A DNA stretch of 64,000 nt from Zopfochytrium polystomum (GCA_025765615.1 JAIVFJ010000022.1:124001-188000); one strand, 5' to 3'; counted from the first letter of the stretch, positions 10,322 through 22,432 are shown. Translations and numbers: made by a program. The notes: a model not told the origin generated them from the sequence alone.

Positions 10322-13300
10322 GGAATGCCAACCAAGAACTCGAAGGGGGCAAAAAAAAAATCCTAGGCTTTCATGCCTATCGTGACTTCTTTTATTTTTG
10401 TTTCTTGTTTTTCAAGTTGCTCCCTCAGTACGTTGTTTATTTCGCCTATTCCCACTGGGAGACGAGACTCCACCCCCAAAGACTACTATCCCTTTTGTTA
10501 TTCCTTCCACCAACACCCACCCACCCGAGAAAGTTTCCCCTACCCCCTCGTATCCCTCTTTTAAATGCTGGTTTCGCTTCCTTTGTGATTAGTCTTTTGA
10601 TGTGTTGGTCCCATTCCTTTTTTCTTTGCCGCAAGCGTTCAAGTCTTGCTTCATATACTCTTCAAAAAAATGTCGACCGGAAGTTTCTTTTTCCTTTTTT
10701 TTCTCATGGCCTCCCCTTACCCTCGTGGTATTTGACAGCCCATTCGTAAACTACGCCATCCTCTCCGTTTCAGGCGATTTCGAACATGACTGGCAAATGA
10801 ACACATTTTTTTTTGGAGGTCATCAACCTGGATATTTAGGTAACACCTGCACCACTCGCCTGTCCACAGCAGGCAGAAATGGATCACCGGTTGCTGGATC
10901 AGTTTAGCGTAGCCAATTCGAACGTGGCGTAAAAAGTGACAATTTTCATTTTGCTCCGAAAGGAGTCATATACAGAGGTGACAATCTTGACAACAATACG
11001 AGGACAAATCCGCAAAATTGTGTCGGGGTGAAGCCGTTCGATAATGCCCGGTCAAAACCATTTACACGCCCTGGTTACGTAACCACGGGGAAACTTCGCT
11101 TTGCCAGTCTCGAATTATCAGAGCCCGTTACCCACATCCAGCTGGATGCGGCGGAATGGGAAAGGAGGAAAGGAAAAACAAACACTTGCCGCCCGCCCGC
11201 CGCCCGTCCATCGACCAGAGCGGGATCATACGAGTCGTGTTCACGTGTGCCCACGTGTCTCAGCATGTCTCCCACGTGCATGCATGCATGGACTCTGAGC
11301 CAAAGTGTGGAGTGGGCAAAAGAAAAAGGAGGAATGGGCGGGGAATGCCAACGATTGCAACCTTCAATCTCCGTGGGAACAAAAAAACTGATTTCAAGCT
11401 GCCTTCCTCATGCATACACTGCATAACCAGGGACATGCCCCCCACAGCCCGCACACTGCGCACCACACCGCGGCTGTGACGACGATCGCAGGCAGCGCGG
11501 CCGCAAGTGCTCGTCTGCAAGCCCTCTCCAGTGGCTCCTCCTGATAAAGTCGCGGCTTGGCGGCTGACTGTAGGGTTGACGACGAGCGTGCTCCCTTCGC
11601 GACCGACTCTTGGGGCTTACCTCGTCGAAAAAGAAAGCAAAGCACTCTCTCAACGCAAATCCTTTGAGCCTCCGCCTGCTGTTGAAATAAGGCGCTCTGC
11701 CGTCCGAGTCAGTCTCGAAAGGGAATCACTTCTATCGGCCGGAAGTCAGTCAAGGGTGCTCAGAGTGACGGGAAGATCGAGGACACCAGACGCTCGCGTT
11801 CGGTGCTGAGTTCAGCCATTCCACGAACTCGTCCCAATCGCTACTCATCCATCACACCGGCCACTGCAATCAGCACCCCAATCTCTCTCCTTGGACCATC
11901 CAGGGCACTCCTTGCCATATGAGTGCGTTCTCTTTCGTTCGTCGGCTTGCGAGCTCCCTGGAGGGATTGAGAGATCCTTCTGCTGGGTTTTTGGTTTTCG
12001 CCGTTGTCGACAGCTGCCAATTCGTACTTTTAGCCCCTCTTTTCTGCCATTTTCACCTTTCTCATTATTTGGACGAAACAAAGTCCCTGCTTTTTGGGAT
12101 ATCGGTGTGACTGATTTGTTCCCTGACTAGCGAAAGTCGAGCTTACTAGCCTCAGTCGCCTAGCCTGGCTTTTCCCGTCCTCGAATTTTGCGGGACCATC
12201 TACGGCCTCTGAACTTTTTTCGAGCCGTTCGGGACAAGCACCAAAGAAGAGTTTTGGTTATTTATTTTGCGAGGTCTTCGGGATGCCGCAAGACGGAGCC
12301 GCACATACCTGGAAGTTCTCGCCCAGCGCCTATCCTCCTTATCTCATTTTCCTTTGCCATTTGAGTCATCGATGCTTCTTTACCGTAAAAGTCTGTTGAC
12401 TTTCTTCGTAAGTACCAAAGATAAGACGGTGGCGGGTGCGTCTTCGATTTCACGGATGTTGTCGTTCACTAAGCGTGCGCCCATTCCTGAAGGCTATCAG
12501 ATCGCAAATCGCATTTCTCCTCCTTCTTTTGTCTCCCTCCACAAATTCTATCAATATTTCGTTTGCTTTCTTGATGTTAACCGTCAGGGCTTGGAAGGCC
12601 AAAAGGGGTATCGAAGCGGAAGCACATCTTCGACGGGTCCAGTAAGTGCGAACTACCAAAATTCTTACTGTTTACTTATTGAATTTAAAGATCTTGAAAA
12701 CGACGAGGCATTTCGGATTAAGTCCCACTTGAAATAATCTGGGTCACCTTCTTACTATTCAAGTAAAAATTTATGAGAAGAACAACACCACTGCTAGATC
12801 GCCGCACGAAGCCACGCAACGCCATCGTCGTCTTGCCATTATCGCTTAGATTTCGTGACAAGCTCCCGTTTATTATCAAGCTACTAAACCAGAACAAATT
12901 ACTTTGTCATTTTACGGAAAGGTGCAGTAAAGCTGAGGTGAGACTAGCAAAGACTTGCTTTTTTCAACAATCCACCAGTAAATGCACAGACCAGTTGAGT
13001 TGAAGTTTTGATGAAGCTTATTGGGAGCTAATGAAGGAGCCAGCCGTCGATATTTTGCAGCTTTGTAGAATTTTAAAGAATGCCAGGAAGGGTTGGACTG
13101 CAGCTCGCAGGCAGCTTGAACGCACTTCAGTTCTGACGGGTTTCAGGCTCTTTTTGCACGTGTTTGTGGCGCGCTGCCAGGTGACAGGATTGCGGAGATA
13201 ACACATAGTATACGTTCAAATGGAGAGCAAAAACCGAAAGGAACGCCTTTGCTGATAGTACCGACTCACTTGAGCTAAGGTTGCGGAACAAAGCTATACC

Positions 13301-14700
13301 ATAAGCAGAGGAAAGACGGCGAACGTCTCAATCAGTTTCTGACCCACTACCATCAAGTATCTCAATTTGCTGACCTCAATTCGCGCGTTTCAAGCTATTA
13401 AATGTGTCCGTCGTGCTGCGACGCTGCCGTTAATCATTTTGGTTATCTTGGTACCAAGTATTCACATCCCTTTTTGGAACGTACCAAATCTTCTGCCAAC
13501 TACAGTTATGGCAGCCCTTCCACTGTGCAAAGACGCAATACCCTTCGCCGCAACCAAAAATACCTCGAGTCTATTTTGCTAGTCTTAGTGCGCAAGCAAT
13601 CTCTCTTTATTATCCTACCAGGCGTGTGAAATAATTACTATTTGCGCTTCCCCAATCTCCTTTCCTTTTTGACGGGCGACATCTGGCACGATCCACGCTC
13701 CTTGCATTTACTTGGGAATACGGCAGTCAAAGATGTCGATCAATAAGAGTCGATCGGGCAGAGTTCGGTCTGCCTCGCCGATCTGTCCCTAGGACCTATT
13801 TTAGATCCCCTGCCTCGCAGCTTGCAAGAATTCTCTTGTTGCTCACAGTGAAAGCAGTGCTATGACAGGAAGAGCCCGAGAAGGAGCATCAGCCCGGCTG
13901 AAAACGCAACGACGAGATCTGAGGCGGCAATGTGGAGGGCAAAACTGTCCCAAAGGCTGCGGGCACTGTCTTGAGAATCACCGCCATTGCGCTCAAGGTC
14001 ATCCAGATGCCAAACATTCTTCTGGAGGTCATCTCCTTTCTCTTCTACTTAGTGATGGATGGGCCCAAACCACATGTTTTCTTTTAGCAAGGGTTTGCAA
14101 AATCGCCACGGCCAGCTTCCTCGTGTCAAACGTATAACGCCCTTACATCAGTCTAAATAAGACGGATCCGTGGATCCGACGGCTCGTCAGCGATTCACTG
14201 GGAAGAGAACGCTGGGGAGTAAGGAGATGAACGCGAACGTGAAGCGGTTAGAGGAAAATGGTGAAGGCGTTTGTGGAAAGAGACGACCGCAAAGCCGCCG
14301 GACGACTCCCCACGCGAAAGCCGTCGCCAGGCTGGACGCGCAGAATTGTAATCGAAAGAAGTGAGTGCCGTCGCGGGGGAGGCGGCGGGGCTTGCCTGGC
14401 CCAAGCTGCGGGGACGCGGGTGCAGCCGGCGGCACGACGCAATGCCGGCGTCGGCGCAGGGAGGACGAGGGGCAGCAGCACAGGCCGAGCAGCACATTGG
14501 CAGAGCAGTACCCAAGGAGACTGCCAGACCGAGCGACAGTGCCCGCAGATGGTCTGTCCGCTTCCCATTGGTCGGGGTTTGAAATGCGGGTGCTCCAAGC
14601 AGGATGTTTGTCTCGGTTTCCTGTTTTAATTATAAAGTGAGGAAGAAAGCAGCAAAACGAAGAAGAAATTGAAGATTTTTCGTCTTTTTTGCTTGTTTTC
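10322..14700. other. 4.4 kb without a recognisable gene
   Basis: The first few hundred bases are T-rich and probably hold the ACC1 3' UTR and terminator. The rest has only short, overlapping frames on both strands with no domain, repeat family or exon chain that I can join convincingly. Composition turns AT-richer around 12.3-13.7 kb. Short peptide stretches there do not form a consistent frame, so a decayed gene or transposon is possible but unproven. No tRNA or rRNA was recognised. A cluster of CACGTG motifs is listed separately. Confidence 0.5.
11242..11277. promoter_or_regulatory. Cluster of three CACGTG E-box motifs
   Basis: Perfect CACGTG hexamers lie at 11242-11247, 11252-11257 and 11272-11277, followed by an alternating CATGCATGCATG stretch. 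CACGTG is the core site of fungal bHLH regulators of the Cbf1/Pho4 type. Three in 36 bases is above chance, but no adjacent gene was identified, so the target is unknown. Confidence 0.4.
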
Positions 14701-14718
14701 GTGACTCAAGGGAATGCG

Positions 14719-14727
14719 TATAAATAG
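14719..14727 (+). promoter_or_regulatory. TATA box (TATAAATAG)
   Basis: A consensus TATAAATAG is followed after about 20-60 bases by a CA/CT-rich run typical of fungal transcription starts. It lies about 1 kb before the tandem exon-like array and is oriented to drive plus-strand transcription through it. The motif is seen; promoter activity is inferred. Confidence 0.45.
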
Positions 14728-14959
14728 TGCTCCCGCTCCCCTTGCTCGACGAAAATCATTCCTTTCCAACCAAACCAACCCAAACCCCCTCGCCCTCGCC
14801 TTCCCCTCTTCCCCCTTCTCGTCCTCCTCGACTGTCAAGACCGCGGTGAGTTCATCCCCCCTTCCCGTCCCGAGCCAAAAACGAGCACCAGGCACACCAC
14901 GAATACCAACCATCCACCCTTTTCGCACCGGAGTAGGGCTTAACACCAAGGCACCTTCG

Positions 14960-15365
14960 TCAAGTCGGTGTCCGGACGCTTTCAACTGGTAGCCCGTCAG
15001 TCGTCCGGACGCGTTCCAACGGATGGCAACCTGGTTCATGTACACGCTCCCTCACTGCCCTCTACAACAAGCCAATGCCCCACCCTTCGTCCTTCCCCTA
15101 TCCCTGTTCCCGCTTCTCATCCACCCCCTCCAACTCCTCGACAGTCACGAACTCAGTAATTGCAACCATTCTTGACTTAGCGGCCTTCCCCTCCTCCAAC
15201 CCCCTCTCTCTCTCTCTTACACACCGTCTTCCTATACCTGACCGCACACCAACCATCCACTTTTTACTTTCCACCAGGAACGCGACACGACAAGGCAAAC
15301 AGAATCCACCAACTGTCTGGACGCCTTCAACCGGGCGCCCATCAATCATCCGGACGCTCTCGAAC
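14960..15365 (+). repeat. Pair of diverged direct repeats
   Basis: The segment starting near 14969 (TCCGGACGCTTTCAACTGG, then CCGTCAGTCGTCCGGACGC) recurs near 15319 (TCTGGACGCCTTCAACCGGG, then CCATCAATCATCCGGACGC), about 350 bases apart. Shorter matches upstream (CTCGACTGTCAAGACC against CTCGACAGTCACGAAC) suggest the duplicated unit is longer. It may be an earlier, more decayed part of the array that follows. Confidence 0.45.
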
Positions 15366-15687
15366 AAGCGGTCAAGACTGCTGCTCGCACGACTCAAGTC
15401 CCGCTCACACGCGCCCATTGCCCTCCCACTCTTCCCCACCGCCCACTCCTCTCACAAACACCACACAGCGAGTCTCGCCGCAAGTCGTCCGGAGATCCAA
15501 GGTCATTCGTCAATCAATCGATTCCCCACGCTCCTTGTATCAGCACTACCCGACACCAAGACACAACAAGCCTCTGTCGGCTTCGCTTCAAGATGGGGGT
15601 CAACAAGAGCTTTGTCTTCTCTATTTTTCTTCTTTGTCTCTCCACAAAACCCAACAGCACACCAAGATCAAGTCGCCACTGCACCAG

Positions 15688-18029
15688 GGCGGCACCCGCC
15701 GGACACATCATCCACCACTGCCGCCTTGCGCCGTGGTGTCGAGGCGCGAAACTGGACTGAAGCGCCTCCTGGGGGCCCACAGGGTAGGAAGTCATCGATT
15801 TACACGATCGATCACGATACTCTTTGATCTAGCACTTCTCTAACCACACTCGATTCTCCGCAGGGAGTACAGAGCTTCCACGATCGGCTCGTAGAAGTCC
15901 AGAGTCGCAAGAGAGGGCAAGGTTGGCGCGCAATCTTGCTAGTGACTACCTTCCGGATGTAAGCAGCGCGAAGCAGGATTGTTGTCGGGGTGGGATTGGT
16001 TGACGGGGTCGCCCAAAGCAACCGTGGCTTGAATAAGGGAGTCCTAGTTTCAGCATCGACTTTCTTTCATCTCTTCTTTCATCGTCTCCTTCTTTTTTTG
16101 CACTTCGCGTTCATCGTCTTCTTTTTTTTTTTTTTTTTAAACCCTTCTTTTTTTGCCTCCACAGGGCGGCGGGGCCAATCGTACTCGACGTACTTTTGTC
16201 TTTCCTTGCGGCCACGGTTGCGAGGTGCGAGACAGTACTGGAGCGCCTTCTAGGCGTCCCTAGGGTAAATGTTCAAGCAGTCAAGGACGTGGATGCCGTG
16301 CTTACTGGACTCGTCACTGAAACCTAGAGGTGCACAGCTTGTTGGATCAACCCGTGTAAATCCCTGTCGCAAGTGCGGGAGGCGAGAGGAGCATCTTACT
16401 AGCGACCGCCTTCTGGGCGTAAGTGGCGCGAAGCAAGATTGCTGTCAGTGCGAATGGTCGACAGGCCGCCGAAAGCCACGGTCAGGATTGAAGAAGGGGA
16501 GTCCCAGTTCAACACCATCTTTGCTTTCAACCTCTCGTCCATTTGCACTTCTTGTTCTTCAACGACTTCATCTTTTAAACCACTCTTTCCACTGGGCGGC
16601 GGCCCGTAGGGCCAATCGCACTCGGCCTCCATTTGCCTTTCCCTTGTGGCCACGGTTTCGAGGCGTGAGACAAGACTGGAGCGCCTGGGGTAAGCGATCA
16701 AGCACTTTACGTGATGTTCTTACTGGACGTGAATGCTAATTTGTCGTTTATCACTTTCGAGGTGGACAGCTTGTTGGATCAACCCGTTTAAATCCTGGTC
16801 GCAAGCGCGGGAGGCTAGAGGGGCATCTTACTAGCGACTGTCTTCTGGACATAAGTGGCGCGAAGCAAGATGTTTTGTCGGTGCGATTGGTCGACGGCCG
16901 CCGAAAGCCGTGCTGGCGGCTTTCAAGAAGGGGAGTCCAGTTTCAGCATGATTTTTCTTTCATCTTCTCCTCCTTTTTTCTGTTTGTTCTTCTTCGTCGT
17001 CCCCTTTTTCTAAACCTCTCTTTTTCCCCCACACAGGGCGGCGGCCCGTTGATCCGATTGCACTCGACTTCCTTTCGCCCTTCCCTTGTGACCACGGTTG
17101 CGAGGGGTGAGACAAGAGTGGAGCGCCCTTCCAGGGACCGGGGGGGTAAGCGGTTTAGCAGTTTATGAGACGTGGTTGCCGGACGTGGATGCTAATTTTC
17201 ATTTTATCACTTCGAGTTGTACAGCTTGTTGGGGCGACCCGTGTAAATCCCCATTTGCAAGCGGGGGAGCCGAGAGGCACATCTTACTAGCGACCGACTT
17301 CTGTGCGTAAGTGGCGCGAAGCAAGATGCTGTCGGAGAGATTGGTCGACCGGCCGCCGAAAACCACGGTCAGGAGTTTAAGCTGGGAGTTCCAGTGTCAG
17401 CATCTTCTTTCTTCCATCTTCTTCATCGTTTTAAACCACTCTTTCTCATTTTCCTCCACAGAGGGGCCAATCGCGCTCGACGTCCTTGTGCCTTTGCCTT
17501 GCGGCCACGGTTTCGAGTTGCGAGACAATACTGGAACGACTTCTAGGGGTCCCTAGGGATACTGACGTCTTTCATCTTACTGATCCTGTCGACCGTTAGC
17601 TGGTGCGCGCCAACGGCGTGCAAGATAGTTAAGCGCGGTACTGATTCACACGTCGACTTTTATTCCCCACACTGAGTCTTTCATTCTTTCGACTTCAAGT
17701 CAGCCGTATGATTCAGAATGAGTCTTTTTCTCAGTTTAACCTCCTCCTTCATGCACAATTCACCTCATTCGAAACTCGCAGGCTGGACAGTCGGTCACGT
17801 CCGCCGATCCGTTGCAGCTTGGTGGCGAGGAGGCCCTGCTCCTTGCGGCCTTTGGGGTAAGTCGGAAAAATAGTACCACCTTGTGTCTCTAACATCATTG
17901 TTGACTCTCTCATCACACTCGATCAGACCGCAGGGGGTGGCCCACAGATCAAGGACGGCCGCGTAAATCGGAGGGGTGCAACGGAGGACAAGGCAGGACG
18001 CATTTTTGCTGAGCAACTGCCTTCCGGGT
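15688..18029 (+). repeat. Tandem array of alternating exon-like blocks with splice signals
   Basis: Two block types alternate. Block A (95-109 bases, opening GGCGGC and containing CCAATCGCACTCGAC and GACTGGAGCGCC) occurs at about 15688-15783, 16165-16264, 16595-16689, 17037-17145 and 17462-17557. Block B (89-96 bases, with ACAGCTTGTTGGATCAACCC, CATCTTACTAGCGACC and CTTCTGG) occurs at 15864-15958, 16328-16418, 16762-16850, 17217-17306 and 17934-18029. Most A blocks follow a pyrimidine tract plus CAG and end at GTAAGC/GTAAAT. Most B blocks follow (T)AG and end at GTAAGTGGCGCGAAGCA. Unit spacing is about 425-465 bases. Homology extends into the introns. Some copies have lost a splice site (acceptor at 16594, donors at 16851 and 17558). 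The first A/B pair is open in one frame; others carry stops. A duplicated-exon gene, now decaying, or a spliced non-coding RNA locus would both fit. Confidence 0.65.
17782..17860 (+). other. Exon-like open segment inside the array region
   Basis: Between the fifth A block and the last B block, a segment begins after CGCAG and ends at GTAAGTCGG. It is open in a frame reading AGQSVTSADPLQLGGEEALL and on to LAAFG. It does not resemble blocks A or B. It could be a unique exon of the same transcription unit. No family is recognised. Confidence 0.3.
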
Positions 18030-19072
18030 GTAAGTGGCGAAGCAGGACTGCTGCCGGTGGGATTGGTTAGCCCAGGCCGACTTGAGGGGAGTTATGTTGC
18101 TTTTCCTCCTTCCCATCGTCCCAGTGGACGGAAAAGGCGAGTTCAAAGAAGGGTTGCTCCGCGTTTTTTTGTCTCTCTTATTTCGTGTATTAATACAAAC
18201 ACCTTCTTTATTTTCCCCTTCCCGCCGGGAATATCAATCACACCCGACTCTCTTAGTCTTTCCCTCTACCAGATCGGATTGCCCGAATTTCGATCGAACG
18301 ATTTCGGTCAACGGGCACCTCCAAGCACTTGGAACGAAACGGAGCCGACTGGAAGCGATTTCTTGCAGTCTCATACGCAAGACGTGTCTCCCTCCTCCCT
18401 TGCCGAGCGGTGGCCGTGACGAAGCGGGCCAATTTTGAAGTAAAGTGTTTGATGTCGCAAGTTACCTTCGATTCCCTCTCGCACTAAGTCGAAGCATTTC
18501 GTTGTCGAACCAACCTTGCCTCCTCTCGTCGATCAACTCACTTCCCTGTAACAACTCCGACCGTCTCTCTCGTCTGTCCAGTCTGTCTCCGCCCCTCGTC
18601 TGTCTCCTTGCACCCTCCTTTCCTGCCCCTCCTTCCTACTCCCCTTCCCCTCCCGCCTCCCACTGTCTCTGTCTCCGTCAACCCCATGCGATTAACTCTC
18701 GCTCCCCTGCACTGCCCGCCGCCTGTGAAGCCGCCGGCGGGCAGCCCCTGGTCCTGTATCCTCCCTCTTGTCTTGTACATTTCGCCCCATTATTCGTTGC
18801 TGGGCATTTGTCCTTGGTTCTTCTCCATTTTCTCCCCTTGTGACCGTTCATTCCACCTCGCCGTCTCTCCATTTCGTTTCCTTTCACGACAGGAATAAAT
18901 CCTCGATGCTACCATCTCAATGAATATTTGGAACCTTTTGCCACGTTCAACTGTTGGATCAGCGATCGTCGACAGATTGAAGCAGAAAGAAAGAAAAAAA
19001 TCCGACAATTTCCGACCCCATCTTGCCATAACAAACTGCAACTCCCACTGGTCCCCAGTACCAGCACCACCC
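18030..19072. other. Pyrimidine-rich intergenic region before the IQ-motif gene
   Basis: The plus strand is strongly C/T-rich from about 18480 to 18880, with no convincing exon. It is probably the promoter and leader of the following gene. The open frames here are low-complexity Ser/Pro/Leu reads of the C/T tract. Confidence 0.4.
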
Positions 19073-21959
19073 ATGGACTCCCTTCCTCAACTCCCGCAGC
19101 TCTTCAACCTGAGCCCCGACGGCCACGACGCCGCGCTTCTCGCCGCCACCCCAAACATCGACCCGATCGCCTCCACAACCCCCACCTCCGCCGCCGCCGC
19201 CGCCGCTTCCCACCGCCGGCGCGGCCTCGCGACCGCCCAATCGCTGCTGCGCTCGACCGCCCACGTGCGCACCCCATACACCCCCTGGACCGACTCCTCG
19301 CCGCAGCACCCGAGTACGGCAGCGTGGAGTTCCAGCGGCAGCAGCGGCCTCGGCCCCTCGTCGTCGTCGGCGTCGGCGCCGTCGCAGTCGTCGCTCTCGG
19401 CGTCGACGCAACGACAGAACCGCCGGCTCGCGGCGCTGCTGGCGCTGATCGGGCGGCTGAACGGGGAGGCCGGGGCCGCGGACGACGACGACGAGCGCGG
19501 CGATCCGCGCGGGGCCGGGGGCGGGTTCGCGGCGGCGGAGGGCCGAAGCCGCGGCGGTGTGGGAGGCGGCGGCGGGCACGATGTTCTGGTGGGCGGCGTG
19601 GGAGATGGGCGGGTACGATGCGCGCGGGGCGAGCAACCGCGCGGGCGGCGGGTTTGAAAAGAGTCTCGCCGAGATACAGAAGCTGCTCGGTGAGCTCGTT
19701 TTGCTCTGTTTCCTTTCTCTCAACCGTATCGCCTCGCCCTTGCTGACGAGAACTTTGCATTCCTGCAGAACGCGCAAAAAACGGCGAGGCGCCGATCGAC
19801 CCCGAGATATCCATGTTTGCGGCGGCGGAGGCGGACCGCGAGCGGAAGAAGAAGGCGGGCGCCGGCGCCGGCGGGCAGGCGAGCACGCCGCTGCAGGCGG
19901 GCGGCGGCGCGTACGCGCAGACGCAGGAGCCGTCAGGCAGGGCCGATGGGAATGCTGCAGCAGCAGAAGCAGCAGATTGGGCGGAAGCCGTTGCGGCTGA
20001 TTGCGCTGGACCTTGCGAAGCGCATTGACCAGTTGAAGACGAACCAGGCAGAGTGGGAGTCCTTTCAGGCCCGGATTGGTGAGAGGGGAGGGTTAGGGGT
20101 GTTGTTTCTCGCTCGAAGGATGACGAGCGGCACTGAGCTCCTAGCATGTTTCCATTCTTGATTGTAGCGGAATACCGGCAGATGGAAACGCAGACTGACA
20201 TAATTCGGCACAATCGAGACGTCTTGGCAAATTACCTACCTGAAATCAGGAAGGCTCGGTTGAGCAGCGCAGTGAGACTTGCCCTGTCTTTGCGTGTGCA
20301 AGTTTTTGCGCTCACGTTCTAAAAGCACGAAAGTCACGAGAACCACCGTGCTCTTGTTCTTAAGAAGAAAAGAAAGCTGGACGCAACTCGTTTGAAAGTG
20401 AAAATCGAAGCAGTCCAAAAGAAGGACAGCGCCATTGTAAGTTCACAGTTTTCTCTTGAACGGCTCTTACACCCCGCTGTCGCTAAGGAAAATGGAAAAG
20501 AGCCAAAAGAAGGAGGAGGTCAGCCGGGCTCAGCTCATGCAAAAGAAGTGGTTCATTGTCGTGACTGCCTTTGCACGAATGCTGCAAATCAAGAGAACCG
20601 TTGAGGTCAAAGGCTTGAAGGATGGAACGAGGAATTCTTATCTTTCTTTGGCATGACTTGCCTTCTTTCAATCGTCAGGAGGCGCAAGAGGCGAAAGCGC
20701 ACCTCAGGCTGATCAATCACGCTGCTCGTGTCATCCAAAAGGGCTGGCGTCAGTACCGCGATCGTAAACTAGAAGAAGCAAAGCAGCAGTCACTCGCGAC
20801 AATTGCTAGGTGAGATTTACGTGAGCCTTGCCTCGTTTGCTAGGATGTTGCGAAACTGTCTTGCTGATCCCACAGGCGTTAGCGTATTCGTTCCTTTCGT
20901 CCGCCATCGTCGATCCCGAATGAAACACAACTCCGCCGACACCATTCGGCAGTTTTTTAAGGAAGTCCACGACACGTCGAAGCTGATGAAGGTGGTGAAA
21001 AAGTACAGATTTTCGGGTGAGTGGTGCAGCAGTGTGGCTGGCGGAGAAATCCGAATTCGAACTATTTTATGACTTTAAACCGCCAGTGATCAAAGCGCAG
21101 GGAATCTGCCGCGCGTTTCTTTCCATTCGATCTGCCCAGTTGCAGCTCATAACGTTGCTCTGGGACCGATTGGAGCACTCTTGGTGGACTCAGCGGAAAT
21201 TGGCGCACGACAAGGGTGGAGGGAGCACTGCAAGCTTGGACGAGAAGGCGACGAAGGCGGCGGCTCGGGCGAAACCGTGAGTTTCAGCGACGGCTATGTG
21301 GGAACAACTCTGACTCGTAGGCTTTTACAGCCAGAAAAAGGGAAAAAAGGCGAAAGATGATGAAAAGCAGAGTGAGCGAAGTGCTGTGGTGAAAATACCA
21401 GAGTAGGCTGCCGGGTCAATCTCATTAGTAGGTTATACTAACAAACGTGTTTTACAGGACGATAAAAGTGAAGGTTCTCAAAGAAGACCTGATTCTTCGA
21501 AAAAGAAAGCACCGGGCACAGCTTCAGGCTTACGCGGATCAATTACAAAAATGGAACGCAGAAAACAAGGTCAGAGGCTTTCTAACCATGACCTTGTACT
21601 CTAACTTCCTCTTTCAGCGAATGCAACCAAAAATGCTGCTACTCAACACGCTGAGGTCTGCAAAGGGCGTGGATGCAAGTTGAGTCTATTCCCAATAGCC
21701 AAGGCAGACATTAGACCCTTACAATGTCCTCGCATTCGTAGAGCCTGATCCTGAGGATGACACCGCGAAACTCAACATGCCCCGCAAGCCGCACTTCAAA
21801 GTAAGTTTGCCTGATTTTCTTTCCGAGATTTGGCGCCAGGCTTCTTATCAAAAGAGTACCTTCAACTCACCGCTGCTCCAATAGGTGCTCCCTTCTCCGA
21901 CGGAAATGCACGAACTGATGGAGCGTGGGTTTATGATGGCCGCAACATCGAGAGGATGA
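19073..21959 (+). CDS. IQ-motif coiled-coil protein with apparent frame breaks
   Basis: Probably a calmodulin-binding structural protein; its partners are unknown. The start is ATG 19073 (MDSLPQLPQLFNLSPDGHD). Predicted exons include 19073-19689, 19769-20078, 20168-20271 and about 20326-20436, with several more to 21959. Features: Ala/Ser-rich N terminus; a conserved-looking helical part (LIALDLAKRIDQLKTNQAEW); Lys/Glu-rich coiled coil; an IQ motif in AARVIQKGWRQYRDRK; a second IQ-like segment (VIKAQGICRAFLSIRSAQ); and a C terminus ending near LPSPTEMHELMERGFMMAAT. The frame only holds if one base is removed at a GGG run at 19540-19542 and one near 19930-19950, and exon 4 does not meet exon 5 in frame. 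These may be assembly indels or real decay. The overall style resembles axonemal IQ proteins of flagellated fungi, but I cannot name the family. Confidence 0.6.
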
Positions 21960-22432
21960 GTGGGTGGATCTTGCATTTGGGCTCCTTTGCTTAAATACCG
22001 TTTACTTCAGTCACTGCAACGTAAGTCAGTCGTCTGAGAAAGCAACATTCAAGTGGCGGGACGAGGGCAGTCGACTCAAAAAGAACAAACCCCCACGTAA
22101 CGTGAAGCACCAGGACAACGTTTCTATAGATGTAGTCTTAACGAAACAACAGGAGAAAAGGTGTGAAGGTTGAAGGGGGGAATAAACAAGGGCTGAAGAA
22201 AAAAAAGGCAAAAAAGCGCTCTGATCAACGAAGTACAATCATCCGAAGAACTGGCGAACCCCAAAAATTACAGCTGAAGTTGAATTCAACTTGTTTTCAA
22301 CACAAAAGGGACTTCGTTTCAGTGGGCTCCCATAAGTTTTAGGGATATTGCTGTAGAAAGAGTAAAAGAAGAAATGCAAATGTAGGAAGCACCACCACTG
22401 TCCCCTCTGCCCCCCGCTTAAATTTTTTCTGT

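Noticed and set aside
15688..18029. CRISPR array
   Set aside because: The units are about 440 bases long, with internal splice-like signals and diverged copies, in a eukaryotic context; no short identical repeats with unique spacers occur.
18959..20213. Long Arg/Ala-rich minus-strand frames opposite the IQ gene
   Set aside because: They arise from GC-rich Ala/Ser codons on the plus strand and show no start context, motif or splice logic.
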